A DNA stretch of 64,000 nucleotides. Source: Paludisphaera soli. Lineage in GTDB: Bacteria; Planctomycetota; Planctomycetia; Isosphaerales; Isosphaeraceae. The DNA is taken from positions 62,001 through 126,000 of the forward strand of contig NZ_JAALJI010000016.1 in NCBI RefSeq assembly GCF_011064595.1, read 5' to 3'. The translations under genes were made by a program, and so were the position numbers. The notes under the pieces were generated by a model that saw nothing but the letters and a program-made list of their open reading frames with translations, did not search any database and was not told the DNA's origin. Shown piece after piece: positions 8,875 to 17,168 of this stretch (position 1 is the first letter of the stretch; each line of letters begins with the position of its first letter).

Positions 8875-9144
8875 ATGATCGCTCAGATTCTGGCGACGAG
8901 GCGTGCGAACGCCCCCGAGTCGTATCGCGAGCCGGTCGAGGAGCCCACTCGCGGGCTCGAACTGGCGGCTCGTGTGGTCCAGATCGCCCTGGCGATCGCC
9001 CTGCTGCCGGCCCTGGCGGCCATGCTCGTCGTGGGCGGCGTCGGGGCGGCGGCTTACGGATTGTCGACGGTGGTCGCTCGCGCGGCCGGCTGGGAGGGGG
9101 GGCCGGATCCGAACGGCTCTCCGGAAGAGTTCCAAACGCCCTGA
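8875..9144 (+). CDS. Small single-span membrane protein, hypothetical
   Basis: An 89-residue protein of unknown function. The ATG at 8875 is preceded by a good ribosome binding site (GGAAGGAG, 7 bases upstream), so I prefer it to an in-frame start 18 bases earlier. The N-terminal 35 residues are hydrophilic (AQILATRRANAPESY). A hydrophobic segment at about residues 38-65 (VQIALAIALLPALAAMLVVG) is followed by a short polar tail, so one membrane span is likely. It stands alone on the plus strand and converges on the EpsI-type gene with only 6 bases between stops. Its place between two exopolysaccharide transcription units suggests, but does not show, a related role. Confidence 0.6.
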   Translation: MIAQILATRRANAPESYREPVEEPTRGLELAARVVQIALAIALLPALAAMLVVGGVGAAAYGLSTVVARAAGWEGGPDPNGSPEEFQTP

Positions 9145-9150
9145 ACGCGA

Positions 9151-9936
9151 TTACTCGGCCGAGGCGACCGCGGGGGCGACGGCCGACGGGCCGGCCTTGA
9201 GCCGGGTCTCGATCTCGGTCACCAGCGCGGCGAGGAGGTCGTGGCAGCTCTTGTCGATCGTCCGAGCATCCTTGACCTGGCGTTCGATCTGGATCTTGAA
9301 CATCCCCGGATGGCTGCGGAATCGCTTCCAGTGCATGCCCATATCCGGGGTCCATTCGCCGGCGTTCCGGAACGAGTAATACACGTCGTGGTAGGATGAG
9401 CCGCCGCCCTGGAAGAGGCCGTAGACGGCCTGCCGGAAGGGGACGGCGGCGGCGGGCTCCGCGAGGGCGATGGAGATGTCGCGCGGGTCCGCCACGGTCT
9501 TGTAGCCGGTGGCTAGATAGCAGATCTCGGGCGTATGGCCCCAGACCAGCGGTGCCAGGCCGTAGAGGACGAGGACCGAGGCCTTCTCGCCCGTCTCCGC
9601 ATTCTCGTAGGTCCGCACGACGTGATCGCTCGACCCGGCGATCCGGGCGATCTGCGGGTCCAGGACGGTCTCCGCCCCTTCGACCATCCGCCAGCCGCCG
9701 AGGACCGTGGGAAGGTCCTTGAGCGGGAACGGCGCGATCTTGCTCTGGTCCTCGATCGCCTGGAACTGGAGGTCGCGGCCGTAGCGGATCAGGCCGGAGG
9801 CTCCCAGGAGGATACCGATCATCACGACCCAGCGGAGGTCGAACTTCGCGGCGGGGCGGGGCGTCGGCGGGGTGGGGCGTCGCGTCTCGGCGTCCGGGAG
9901 CGTCGCGGCCGGCTGGTCGATCAAGGCGTTCTCCAT
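9151..9936 (-). CDS. EpsI-family exosortase-associated protein (DUF3485)
   Basis: This 261-residue protein has a proline-rich N-terminus, one membrane segment at about residues 34-50 (WVVMIGILLGASGLI) and an extracytoplasmic domain. That domain carries the EpsI signature HTPEICYLATGY and an upstream LPTVLGGWRM segment. EpsI-type proteins occur with exosortases and are thought to assist sorting or polysaccharide assembly. In many genomes EpsI is fused or adjacent to the exosortase. Here it is on the same strand but about 3.4 kb upstream, separated by the BY-kinase gene and a plus-strand gene, so it probably has its own promoter in 9937-10221. The assignment rests on the motif and on the neighbouring exosortase. 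Confidence 0.85.
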   Translation of the reverse strand: MENALIDQPAATLPDAETRRPTPPTPRPAAKFDLRWVVMIGILLGASGLIRYGRDLQFQAIEDQSKIAPFPLKDLPTVLGGWRMVEGAETVLDPQIARIAGSSDHVVRTYENAETGEKASVLVLYGLAPLVWGHTPEICYLATGYKTVADPRDISIALAEPAAAVPFRQAVYGLFQGGGSSYHDVYYSFRNAGEWTPDMGMHWKRFRSHPGMFKIQIERQVKDARTIDKSCHDLLAALVTEIETRLKAGPSAVAPAVASAE

Positions 9937-10221
9937 GGACGCGGTCCTCGGTGCCCGGCGACGGTCGCGGCGCGGACCGATTCGGCCCGGCGCGACCGCC
10001 TCTGGCGATTATGCCATGCCCGGAATCGGCCCATCAAGGCCGCATGGACGGGAATGTCGCGAAAGTTTATAGAAAACATCTAGGTCCGCGACGGGGCGGC
10101 GTCCACTCGCCATCCCCCCTGGCGGCCGAACTGGTCGCGGGGCGGCCCTCATGTTAACCTGGCGCTCGTCGGGGCTTCGGCACGCCTCGGCCCGCGAAGA
10201 GGGATCGCAACGGGGACGAGC
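9937..10221. promoter_or_regulatory. Divergent promoter region between epsI-type gene and carbamoyltransferase
   Basis: These 285 bases separate two divergent genes and must carry both promoters. An AT-rich patch at about 10065-10085 (GTTTATAGAAAACATC) is the most promoter-like piece. The plus-strand start at 10222 has only a modest purine-rich leader (CGGGGACGAGC). No gene, hairpin terminator or sigma-54 signal of good quality was seen. Confidence 0.35.
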
Positions 10222-12078
10222 ATGACGGCCATCCTGGGTATCTCGGCGTTCTACCACGACAGCGCGGCCGCCCTGGTGGTGGACGGCCGGATCGCGGCCG
10301 CCGCCCAGGAGGAGCGGTTCACGCGCGTCAAGCACGACGCGGCGTTCCCCTCGCGGGCGGTCGCCTACTGCCTGGAGGAGGCCGGCCTCACCGCGGCCGA
10401 CGTCGACTACGTCGCCTTCTACGACAAGCCGCTCACGAAGTTCGAACGCCTCCTGGAAACCTACCTGGCCTACGCCCCCTCGGGCTTCCAGAGCTTCCGC
10501 CTGGCGATCCCGCTCTGGCTGAAGGACAAGCTCCACATGCGGCGGATGATCCGCCGGGAGCTGGGCGACGGCAGCCGCGCCCGCCTGGTCTTCACCGACC
10601 ACCACGAGAGCCACGCCGCCAGCGCCTTCTTCCCCAGCCCGTTCGACCGCGCCGCGATCCTCACGCTCGACGGCGTCGGCGAGTGGAGCACCACGACCCT
10701 GGGGGTGGGCGAGGGCTCGCGGATCGAGCTGCTCGACCACATCGCCTTCCCGCACTCGCTGGGGCTGCTCTACTCGGCCTTCACCTATTACTGCGGCTTC
10801 CGGGTCAACAGCGGCGAATACAAGTTGATGGGCCTGGCGCCCTACGGCCGGCCGATCTACAAGGATGCGATCCTCGAACGGCTGATGGACCTCAAGCCCG
10901 ACGGCTCGTTCTGGCTGGACATGGACTACTTCCAGTACTGCCAGGGCCTGACGATGACCGGCGACCGCTTCCACGAGCTGTTCGGCGGGCCGCCTCGCCC
11001 CCCCGAATCGAACCTCGAACAGCGCCACATGGACCTGGCCGCGAGCATCCAGTGGGTGACCGAGGAGGTGGTCCTGCGGATCGGCCGCGAGGCGGCGCGG
11101 AAGACCGGCGCGAAGGACCTCGTCATGGCCGGCGGCGTGGCGCTCAACTGCGTCGCCAACGGCCGGCTGCTCCGCGAGGGGCCGTTCGACGACGTCTGGA
11201 TCCAGCCCGCGGCCGGCGACGCCGGCGGCGCCCTCGGCGCGGCTCTCTTCGTCTGGCACCAGCTCCTGGAGAAGCCCCGCGACCCGCGGGGGCGGGACTC
11301 CCAGCGCGGCAGCTTCCTCGGACCTCGCTTCACCAACGACGAGATCGGCCGGTTCCTGGCGGGGAAGGGGGTGGACGCCTCGCCTTGCGAGACCGAGGCC
11401 GAGCTGGACGAGCAGGTCGCCTCGATCCTGGCCGAGGGGAAGATCGTCGGCTGGTTCCAGGGCCGCATGGAGTTCGGCCCCCGCTCGCTGGGGGGGCGGA
11501 GCATCATCGGCGACCCCCGATCGCCGGCCATGCAGGCGACGATGAACCTCAAGATCAAGTTCCGCGAGAGCTTCCGCCCGTTCGCCCCGGCCGTCCTCCG
11601 CGACCGCGCGTCCGACTGGTTCGACATCGACCCGAAGCACGAGAGCCCGTACATGCTCCTCGTCGCGCCCGTCCGCGAGGACAAGCGCACGCCGGTCGAC
11701 GCCGAGCTGTTGAAGACCATGCAGGAGGACCCGGACCTCCGTCGCCGCGTCAACGTCGTCCGCTCCGAGGTCCCGGCCGTCACCCACGTCGACTACAGCG
11801 CCCGGCTCCAGACCGTCGACGAGGAGCGCAACCCCCGGTTCGCGCGGCTGATCGAGGCCTTCGAGCGCCAGACCGGCTGCCCGATCCTGGTGAACACCAG
11901 CTTCAACGTCCGGGGCGAGCCGATCGTCTGCACCCCCGAGGACGCCTACCGCTGCTTCCTGGCGACCGACATGGACGCCCTGGTCCTCGAGGACTACGTG
12001 ATCCTCAAGGACGACGCCGCGCGCGAGGCCGGCGCGAGCGTCCGCGAACGCTACCTCTCCCAGTTCCAGCTCGACTGA
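10222..12078 (+). CDS. O-carbamoyltransferase, NodU/CmcH/TobZ family
   Basis: A 618-residue enzyme of the family that transfers a carbamoyl group from carbamoyl phosphate (via carbamoyl-AMP) to a hydroxyl group of a sugar or secondary metabolite. The N-terminal Kae1-like domain begins ILGISAFYHDSAAAL and includes EERFTRVKHDAAFP, the metal-binding FTDHHESHAASAF and LTLDGVGEWSTT. The C-terminal domain has GWFQGRMEFGPRSLGGRS and ILVNTSFNVRGEPIV. Length is normal for the family. It heads a plus-strand cassette with an SxtJ-like and a DUF5989 gene, the same trio found in the saxitoxin cluster (sxtI-sxtJ-sxtK). Carbamoylation of an exported glycan is a reasonable inference here; the acceptor is unknown. 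Confidence 0.92.
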   Translation: MTAILGISAFYHDSAAALVVDGRIAAAAQEERFTRVKHDAAFPSRAVAYCLEEAGLTAADVDYVAFYDKPLTKFERLLETYLAYAPSGFQSFRLAIPLWLKDKLHMRRMIRRELGDGSRARLVFTDHHESHAASAFFPSPFDRAAILTLDGVGEWSTTTLGVGEGSRIELLDHIAFPHSLGLLYSAFTYYCGFRVNSGEYKLMGLAPYGRPIYKDAILERLMDLKPDGSFWLDMDYFQYCQGLTMTGDRFHELFGGPPRPPESNLEQRHMDLAASIQWVTEEVVLRIGREAARKTGAKDLVMAGGVALNCVANGRLLREGPFDDVWIQPAAGDAGGALGAALFVWHQLLEKPRDPRGRDSQRGSFLGPRFTNDEIGRFLAGKGVDASPCETEAELDEQVASILAEGKIVGWFQGRMEFGPRSLGGRSIIGDPRSPAMQATMNLKIKFRESFRPFAPAVLRDRASDWFDIDPKHESPYMLLVAPVREDKRTPVDAELLKTMQEDPDLRRRVNVVRSEVPAVTHVDYSARLQTVDEERNPRFARLIEAFERQTGCPILVNTSFNVRGEPIVCTPEDAYRCFLATDMDALVLEDYVILKDDAAREAGASVRERYLSQFQLD

Positions 12079-12097
12079 CGCCCGAGGACGCCCGCAC

Positions 12098-12514
12098 ATG
12101 CAGTGGTCCGACGTCCAATTCGACCCGACCGCGAAGACCCTGCGGCAGTTCGCCGCGATCTGGCTGGTCTTCTTCGGCGCGATCGCGCTCTACCAGGGCC
12201 TCTACCGCGGCCACGAGACCGCCGGGATGATCCTCGGCGGCGTCGCCCTGGCCGGAGGTTTGCTGGGGTTGGCCGCACCGAAGGCGCTGAAGCCGATCTA
12301 CGTCGCCTGGATGGTGCTGGCGTTCCCGATCGGCTGGACGATCTCGCTCCTGATGCTGGGGCTCATGTACTACGGGCTGTTCACGCCGATCGCCCTGGTC
12401 TTCAAGCTGATCGGCCGCGACGCGCTGGAGCGGAGCCGTCGCCCGGAAGCCGCCACCTACTGGGCCCCCAAGGCGACCCCGACCGACCCTCGGCGTTACT
12501 TCAAGCAGTTCTGA
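12098..12514 (+). CDS. SxtJ-family membrane protein
   Basis: A 138-residue protein with about three to four membrane segments: FAAIWLVFFGAIALYQ, MILGGVALAGGLLGL, IYVAWMVLAFPIGWTI and LLMLGLMYYGLFTPIAL. It ends in a polar tail with YWAPK and RRYFKQF, which match the SxtJ family (named from the saxitoxin cluster; molecular role unknown). It begins 19 bases after the carbamoyltransferase stop, and the two are commonly neighbours across bacteria. It probably forms a membrane partner of the carbamoyltransferase, but this is association only. The ATG at 12098 gives the expected family length. Confidence 0.85.
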   Translation: MQWSDVQFDPTAKTLRQFAAIWLVFFGAIALYQGLYRGHETAGMILGGVALAGGLLGLAAPKALKPIYVAWMVLAFPIGWTISLLMLGLMYYGLFTPIALVFKLIGRDALERSRRPEAATYWAPKATPTDPRRYFKQF

Positions 12515-12533
12515 TAAGACTCGAAGGGCAGCC

Positions 12534-12737
12534 ATGAGCGAGATCCCCCCCCGCACCGAGTTCGAGAAGGCCGCCGCCGAGCCCGAGGGCGAGAGCCTCG
12601 TCGCCGAGTTCTGGGCGTTCCTCAAGCAGAACAAGAAGTGGTGGCTGCTGCCGATCGTGGTCGTGATGCTCCTGCTGGGCGTCCTGATCTTCCTCTCCAC
12701 CACGGCCGCCGCTCCGTTCATCTACACGCTGTTCTGA
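12534..12737 (+). CDS. DUF5989-family small membrane protein (SxtK-like)
   Basis: A 67-residue protein with a polar N-terminus (SLVAEFWAFLKQNKKWW) and a single membrane segment (LPIVVVMLLLGVLIFLS) ending in APFIYTLF. This pattern is characteristic of DUF5989 proteins, which include SxtK. It follows the SxtJ-like gene by 19 bases and completes the carbamoyltransferase-SxtJ-DUF5989 cassette. The upstream sequence CGAAGGGCAGCC supplies a ribosome binding site. The biochemical function is not known for any member I can recall. Confidence 0.85.
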   Translation: MSEIPPRTEFEKAAAEPEGESLVAEFWAFLKQNKKWWLLPIVVVMLLLGVLIFLSTTAAAPFIYTLF

Positions 12738-12759
12738 GGACCTTGGCGGAGCGGAGCCG

Positions 12760-13509
12760 ATGTCCGAAGCCGTCGACCACCCGCCCTTCGGGCGGCTCTA
12801 TCGCGACGCGGGCGGATCGGGGCTGGTGACGTTCCGCCGGTTCCCCTTCCTGCGGCCCTTCTGGTATCCGGACCCCGACGCGGCCGTCGCGCTCCTCGAC
12901 GAGCCCGAGCGGCGGTGGGTCCGGGACTGGGAGCGGTGCGGGTCGTCCCTGGCCCGCGTCCGCCGCCATAGCGACGTCCATTGCGCCCTCCAGGCCCTGG
13001 GGGTCTACGCGGTGGCCGTCGACGTCGAGAAGGGGGCCGGACCCTCCCCCGCTCAGTCGGAGACGTACCGAAGGTTCGTGGACCGCGAGGAGGTCGTCTG
13101 CCGGAACGCCTGCAACGCCCTCCTGCGGTACTACCGCCACGCCCGCGCGAGGGTCTCCGTATGGTTCGAGGGCGAGGAATACCCCGAGGGCCGCACGGCC
13201 GAGGAACTGGGCCCCTAGGTCTCGTTCGACGGCGTCGCCATCCACGCCGTCGAGTCGCGCGGGCTCTGCCCGGTGGGGCTGGGTTGGGAGCCCGCCTGGG
13301 ACCGAGAGCACAAGCTCGAGATGGTCCTTTACAGAGACCAAGTTCTGGAGATCGGCCCGGCCTGCGGCGGCCTGCTTCTGCTGAGCCCCGAGGAGTACCT
13401 GACGGCTCCGGATTTGCTCTGGGGACCGGCCGAACTGAACGACTCCGAGCGCTCGGCCCTGGGCGTTTTTCTGGAAGGGTACGGGCTGGGGTCACGCTAC
13501 GGCGATTGA
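12760..13509 (+). pseudogene. DUF6985-like hypothetical gene interrupted by an in-frame TAG
   Basis: Two open frames, 12760-13218 (152 residues) and 13219-13509, are in the same frame, separated only by a TAG at 13216-13218. Together they read as one protein of about 249 residues. The sequence is coherent across the stop: AEELGP, then the stop, then VSFDGVAIHAVESRGL. The second part has GLGWEPAWDREHKLEMVL followed by VLEIG, which recalls the C-terminal part of DUF6985-type proteins. The nonsense codon is one base away from sense codons such as CAG, TGG or GAG. It may be a recent inactivation, a sequencing error or, less likely, a read-through site. It follows the DUF5989 gene by 22 bases but need not share its function. 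Confidence 0.7.
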
Positions 13510-13534
13510 CCGAAGGCTGGGGAGGCACGGCGAG

Positions 13535-14092
13535 ATGCCGACCGAACGCGAGAAGATGCTGGCGGGCGCGATGTACGACCCCTTCGACGCCGACCTGGTC
13601 GCCGGGCGCGATCGCGCCCGCGACCTTTGCCAGGCGCTCAACGCCACTCGCGAGGCCCAGGTCGACGAGCGCCGGCGGATCCTCCGCGAGCTGTTCGGCG
13701 CGGGGGGCGATTCGGTCTGGATGCAGCCGCCGTTCTACTGCGACTACGGGGCCAACATCCTGCTGGGCGAGCGGGTCTTCTTCAACTTCAACTGCGTGGT
13801 GCTCGACGTCGCCCAGGTCAAGATCGGCGACTTCACGCTGTTCGGCCCCTCGGTGCAGATCTACACGGCCATGCACCCGATGAACGCCGCCGAGCGTCGC
13901 CTGCACGAGTACGCCAAGACGATCGAGATCGGCGCCGACGTCTGGGTCGGCGGCGCGGCGGTGATCTGCCCCGGGGTCAGGATCGGCTCGCGATCCGTCA
14001 TCGGCGCGGGCAGCGTCGTCACCCGCGACGTGCCCGAGGGGGTGTTCGCCGCCGGCAACCCTTGCCGGGTGATCCGCGAGATCACGGAGTGA
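13535..14092 (+). CDS. Maltose/galactoside O-acetyltransferase family (hexapeptide repeat)
   Basis: A 185-residue acetyl-CoA-dependent sugar O-acetyltransferase of the Maa/LacA/NodL family. The N-terminal Maa domain begins TEREKMLAGAMYDPFDADL. The left-handed beta-helix follows with hexapeptide repeats (ILLGERVFFNFNCVVLD, VKIGDFTLFGPSVQIY). The catalytic His region is YTAMHPMNAAERR. The C-terminal turns IGADVWVGGAAVICPGV, IGSRSVIGAGSVV and AGNPCRVIREI are typical. Length is normal. It is the last plus-strand gene of this group and could modify the same glycan as the carbamoyltransferase, but the substrate cannot be told from sequence. It converges on the DUF1697 gene with 10 bases between stops. 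Confidence 0.88.
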   Translation: MPTEREKMLAGAMYDPFDADLVAGRDRARDLCQALNATREAQVDERRRILRELFGAGGDSVWMQPPFYCDYGANILLGERVFFNFNCVVLDVAQVKIGDFTLFGPSVQIYTAMHPMNAAERRLHEYAKTIEIGADVWVGGAAVICPGVRIGSRSVIGAGSVVTRDVPEGVFAAGNPCRVIREITE

Positions 14093-14102
14093 CCGCGAGC
14101 CC

Positions 14103-14645
14103 TCAGGCGGTCTCCTCGGCCATCGCCCAGAGCGCCTCGATCGTCCGCCAGTTCCGCATGGTCATCGGCACGCCGCCCGCCTTTTCCATCCCCTCGGCGA
14201 ACTTCGACCGGCCCAGGCCGTCGGGGGCGTGGAGGTAGACAACGTCCCCTCGGATCTCGAACGCCTCCGGGCCTTTCGCCTTCGCCAGCAAGGCGGCCAG
14301 GCCTTTCGCGTCCGGCTGGCCGAGGCAGACGCCGACGTGGACCGACTTCGGGTCTTCCTCGGCGGCCTCGGCGTAGGGGTTGCCGTCCACGATCTCGATC
14401 CAGCGCGAGGCCTCGACGAGCATGACCCGCGCCGAGAAATTGAAGGCCCGCGCGAACCCCACCGCGCAGGCCTTGGCCAGGTCCTCGGCGGGCTCGTCGC
14501 TGGCGAAGACGATGTTGCCGCTCTGGATGTAGTTCTTCACGCCCCGATGCCCGAGTCCCTCGTGCATCGCGCGCAGGGCTTCCATCTTGACCGTCGTCTT
14601 GCCGCCGACGTTCAGGCCGCGATATAGGGCGATGTAGACGGGCAT
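14103..14645 (-). CDS. DUF1697 protein
   Basis: A 180-residue protein of the DUF1697 family, recognised by the N-terminal YIALYRGLNVGGKTTVKM, the segment NYIQSGNIVFAS, and the C-terminal LGRSKFAEGMEKAGGVPMTM with RNWRTIEAL. Family members are widespread single-domain cytoplasmic proteins without an established function. No signal peptide or membrane segment is visible. It is a stand-alone minus-strand gene with a REP-like repeat just upstream of its start. Confidence 0.88.
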   Translation of the reverse strand: MPVYIALYRGLNVGGKTTVKMEALRAMHEGLGHRGVKNYIQSGNIVFASDEPAEDLAKACAVGFARAFNFSARVMLVEASRWIEIVDGNPYAEAAEEDPKSVHVGVCLGQPDAKGLAALLAKAKGPEAFEIRGDVVYLHAPDGLGRSKFAEGMEKAGGVPMTMRNWRTIEALWAMAEETA

Positions 14646-14675
14646 GCGCGGAGTCTCTCGACCGTATCATGAATC

Positions 14676-14812
14676 CCTTCCCCCCTCGCGGGGGAAGGTG
14701 GCCCGAAGGGCCGGATGAGGGGGAAGACGAGCACGAACGCCGCGCGGAGGGACGGGCCGGCCTGCCGTCGCTTCGTCCGAGCGTCCGACCTGCCGGCTCC
14801 CCTCATCCCCTG
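14676..14812. repeat. REP-like palindromic repeat between DUF1697 gene and gpmA
   Basis: The spacer contains CCTTCCCCC / GGGGGAAGG as an inverted pair (14676-14698), then GGCCCGAAGGGCC. A longer-range pair, GGATGAGGGG (14713-14722), is matched by CCCCTCATCC (14799-14808). Sequences of the form 'ccctcgcgggggaaggtggcc' (14683-14703) followed by 'ggatgaggggg' are a dispersed extragenic palindrome that I know from many GC-rich genomes. A role as an RNA hairpin or terminator for the two genes pointing away from each other or downstream is possible. A copy-number search of the genome would decide whether it is a family. Confidence 0.6.
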
Positions 14813-14826
14813 ATGGGCATGCCGGA

Positions 14827-15573
14827 TTACTTCGCCTTCCCCTGGGCGGCGACGGCGGCGGCCTTGGCGGCGATCTCGGCCTGGTCGCCCAGGTAGTAGC
14901 TCTTGATCGGCTTCAGGTCGTCGTCCAGCTCGTAGACGAGCGGGATGCCGGTGGGGATGTTGAGGCCGACGATGTCCTCGTCGGAGATCCCGTCGAGGTA
15001 CTTCACCAGCGCCCGGAGGCTGTTGCCGTGGGCGGCGATGACGACCTTCTTGCCCGCCTTCACGGCCGGGGCGATCGTGTCGTTCCAGTACGGCAGGACC
15101 CGGGCGACGGTGTCCTTGAGGCACTCGGTCTTGGGGATCTCGGCCGAGGTCAGGTCGGCGTAGCGGGGGTCGGACCCGGGGTAGCGGGGGTCGGACTCCT
15201 CCAGGGCGGGCGGGGGCGTGTCGTAGCTGCGACGCCAGATGAGGACCTGCTCGTCGCCGTACTTGGCGGCGGTCTGGGCCTTGTTCAGCCCCTGAAGCGC
15301 GCCGTAATGCCGCTCGTTCAGCTTCCAGGACTTCTCGACGGGGATCCAGAGCAGGTCCAGCTCGTCGAGCGCCATGTTGAGGGTGCGGATGGCCCGCTTG
15401 AGGACCGAGGTGAACGCCACGTCGAACGTGAACCCCTCCGCCTTCAGCAGCTCGCCCGCCTTCTTGGCCTCGACCTTCCCCTGGTCCGAGAGGTCGACGT
15501 CGTACCAGCCCGTGAACAGGTTCTCTTTGTTCCAGATGCTCTCGCCATGACGCAGCAGCACGATCTTCGGCAT
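14827..15573 (-). CDS. gpmA: 2,3-bisphosphoglycerate-dependent phosphoglycerate mutase
   Basis: A 248-residue glycolytic/gluconeogenic enzyme that interconverts 3- and 2-phosphoglycerate through a phosphohistidine. The catalytic motif is [20 protein letters not shown], followed by [13 protein letters not shown]. The second catalytic His is in [15 protein letters not shown], with [14 protein letters not shown] near the end, as in the dPGM subgroup. The leader carries AGGAGGAATGATG. I chose the second ATG (15573) because it is better spaced from AGGAGG. The first ATG at 15576 would add one Met. The Ala/Lys tail is a little longer than usual. A much longer open frame upstream is spurious. It stands alone on the minus strand. 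Confidence 0.95.
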   Translation of the reverse strand: MPKIVLLRHGESIWNKENLFTGWYDVDLSDQGKVEAKKAGELLKAEGFTFDVAFTSVLKRAIRTLNMALDELDLLWIPVEKSWKLNERHYGALQGLNKAQTAAKYGDEQVLIWRRSYDTPPPALEESDPRYPGSDPRYADLTSAEIPKTECLKDTVARVLPYWNDTIAPAVKAGKKVVIAAHGNSLRALVKYLDGISDEDIVGLNIPTGIPLVYELDDDLKPIKSYYLGDQAEIAAKAAAVAAQGKAK

Positions 15574-15728
15574 CATTCCTCCTCGATAGGGATCCGGCGG
15601 CGCGGGCCGCATCGGCCCATTGTCCCTTCCGCCGGTGGCGCGGTCAACGCGGCGCGGGGTCGACCGGCCCGGACTCCCGACGGTCGCGTCCGCCTCGACG
15701 TGGGGCGGGAGCCCGAACGCCGACGGGC

Positions 15729-16223
15729 TTATTTCAGCGCGTCTCGATATTTCAGGTAGGGGTCGTCGGCGGCCTTCTCCTGGTCGAGCGATTCCTTGGA
15801 AGTGATCATGAGAAATCCCCCCTCGGCCTTCCAGGCCAGCCCGAGGGGGTCGAGGATCCTCCGCAAGTCTTCGCCCAAGGTCGGCTCGTCCTCGGGCGTC
15901 GGCCGCTTGACGGGCGACCGCATCGTCGCGTCCGCCTCCGACAGCCCGATCGGGTCGACGTAGATCGGCATACCGCCGGGCCGGATGGCCCCGGCGGTCC
16001 TGGTCTTGATCTGCTTCAACACGACTTCCAGCGGCGTATCCTCGGGATAGTCCAGGGCGAGCGGCCTGTCGAGTTGATCCAGGATCTTCTCCTGGCCGCG
16101 GTCTCGGTAGACGTCGAGGGCCATCCTCAGCCGGGCCTCGCGTCGCTGCTGGGCGGCCAGGGCGAAAGCGAGCGCGAAGATGACCACCAGCAGGATCAGC
16201 GTGCTGAATCTCCATCGCCGCAT
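15729..16223 (-). CDS. Membrane-anchored STN-like hypothetical protein
   Basis: A 164-residue protein with an N-terminal membrane anchor or uncleaved signal ([17 protein letters not shown]). A soluble domain follows whose pattern, [51 protein letters not shown] and FLMITS, resembles the secretin/TonB short N-terminal (STN) fold. Planctomycetes have many small secreted proteins of this kind with unknown roles. The same fold pattern appears in the 566-residue protein at 51.8-53.5 kb. It is transcribed toward gpmA and shares a divergent intergenic region with the membrane protein at 16545. Confidence 0.7.
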   Translation of the reverse strand: MRRWRFSTLILLVVIFALAFALAAQQRREARLRMALDVYRDRGQEKILDQLDRPLALDYPEDTPLEVVLKQIKTRTAGAIRPGGMPIYVDPIGLSEADATMRSPVKRPTPEDEPTLGEDLRRILDPLGLAWKAEGGFLMITSKESLDQEKAADDPYLKYRDALK

Positions 16224-16544
16224 CGAGCCTTCCTCGCGCCTGGCCTGGGAAGCGATCCGAACAGTTCGTCCACTTTACCGGGGACGGGATCACGAAAAGA
16301 CTCCTGGATTCGTCCCCGCCTCCGACCCGGTCGCAAGAGCCTGCTGGCGCCACGGATCCCCACCGGATCGGAGGCTCCCCGGCGTCGGGGCCTTCCCGCC
16401 CGACGCCGCGAGTCCGAATTTTTCCTTGGACTCGCCGCGTTGTCGAGGGTCTAATGCCGATCCGTCCCGCTTGCTGGGGGGCACGCGCGATTTCGACCCA
16501 ACGCCGGGTTCCTGAACTGATCCACGCCGCCGACGGGAAACACC
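16224..16544. other. Divergent intergenic region with two adjacent hairpins
   Basis: This 321-base region separates two divergent genes. It contains two back-to-back inverted repeats: GGCGTCGGG (16381-16389) with CCCGACGCC (16399-16407), and directly next to it GCGAGTCC (16408-16415) with GGACTCGC (16428-16435), whose loop is AT-rich (GAATTTTTCCTT). They could be RNA structures in the leader of the 16545 gene, or part of a small repeat. No gene is supported here. Confidence 0.4.
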
Positions 16545-17063
16545 ATGATCCGAAACGTCCATTTCACGGTCGCCGGCTTCATGTTGATCGTCGCGCTCCT
16601 CGCCGTCGACTTCGGCGTGCTCGCGGCTCTGAGGACGGAGCCGAGCTTGAGCGTGCGGATCGCCTACTTCGGCGCCCTGCCGACGGCCAACCTCGCCGCC
16701 GCCTGCCTGGCGCTCGCGATCGCTCGGCTGGTGCATCGGGGGGAGGTCTCCCTCGCCCTCGTCACGCTCGGCCTGGTCGGCGGCGCGGCGATCCTGCTCC
16801 TGCTGGGCGTCGCGTCCCTGGCGCCTTCCATGCTCCATGAGTATCTCGACCTCACGGTGGGCTTCTATCGAGGCCCGCGTCAGTACGAGATCGAGCTGCA
16901 CCGCTTCGGCCTCGTCGGGACCGGATGGCCGGCGCTCCTCATCGTCTATGCCGCGATGACGCCCCCGCTCCTCCTCCCCGCGCTGGTCGGTGCCTGGATG
17001 ACCCGGGGTTATCGACTGCGGCTCGTCACGCCGCCCCAAGAAGACGCGCCCGAACGAGGATGA
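16545..17063 (+). CDS. Four-span membrane protein, hypothetical
   Basis: A 172-residue integral membrane protein of unknown family. Four hydrophobic segments are visible: [55 protein letters not shown] and [20 protein letters not shown]. They are followed by a short basic and acidic tail. Codon use and GC3 look normal for the window. It stands alone on the plus strand between a divergent STN-like gene and an SMI1/KNR4 gene. Function not recognised. Confidence 0.6.
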   Translation: MIRNVHFTVAGFMLIVALLAVDFGVLAALRTEPSLSVRIAYFGALPTANLAAACLALAIARLVHRGEVSLALVTLGLVGGAAILLLLGVASLAPSMLHEYLDLTVGFYRGPRQYEIELHRFGLVGTGWPALLIVYAAMTPPLLLPALVGAWMTRGYRLRLVTPPQEDAPERG

Positions 17064-17168
17064 ATCGGAGGCCGTGGGAAGACCATTTGATGGGATGGAG
17101 CACTCTGACCAGACGGCCGCCTGGTCATTTCCGACGAATCCTGAGCTTGCGCACGGAGCCGGGCGTGC

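Noticed and set aside
10009-12099. A 696-residue open frame antisense to the carbamoyltransferase
   Set aside because: The plus strand encodes a full-length enzyme with all motifs. The antisense frame is Asp/Arg/Gln/Val-rich shadow sequence without domains.
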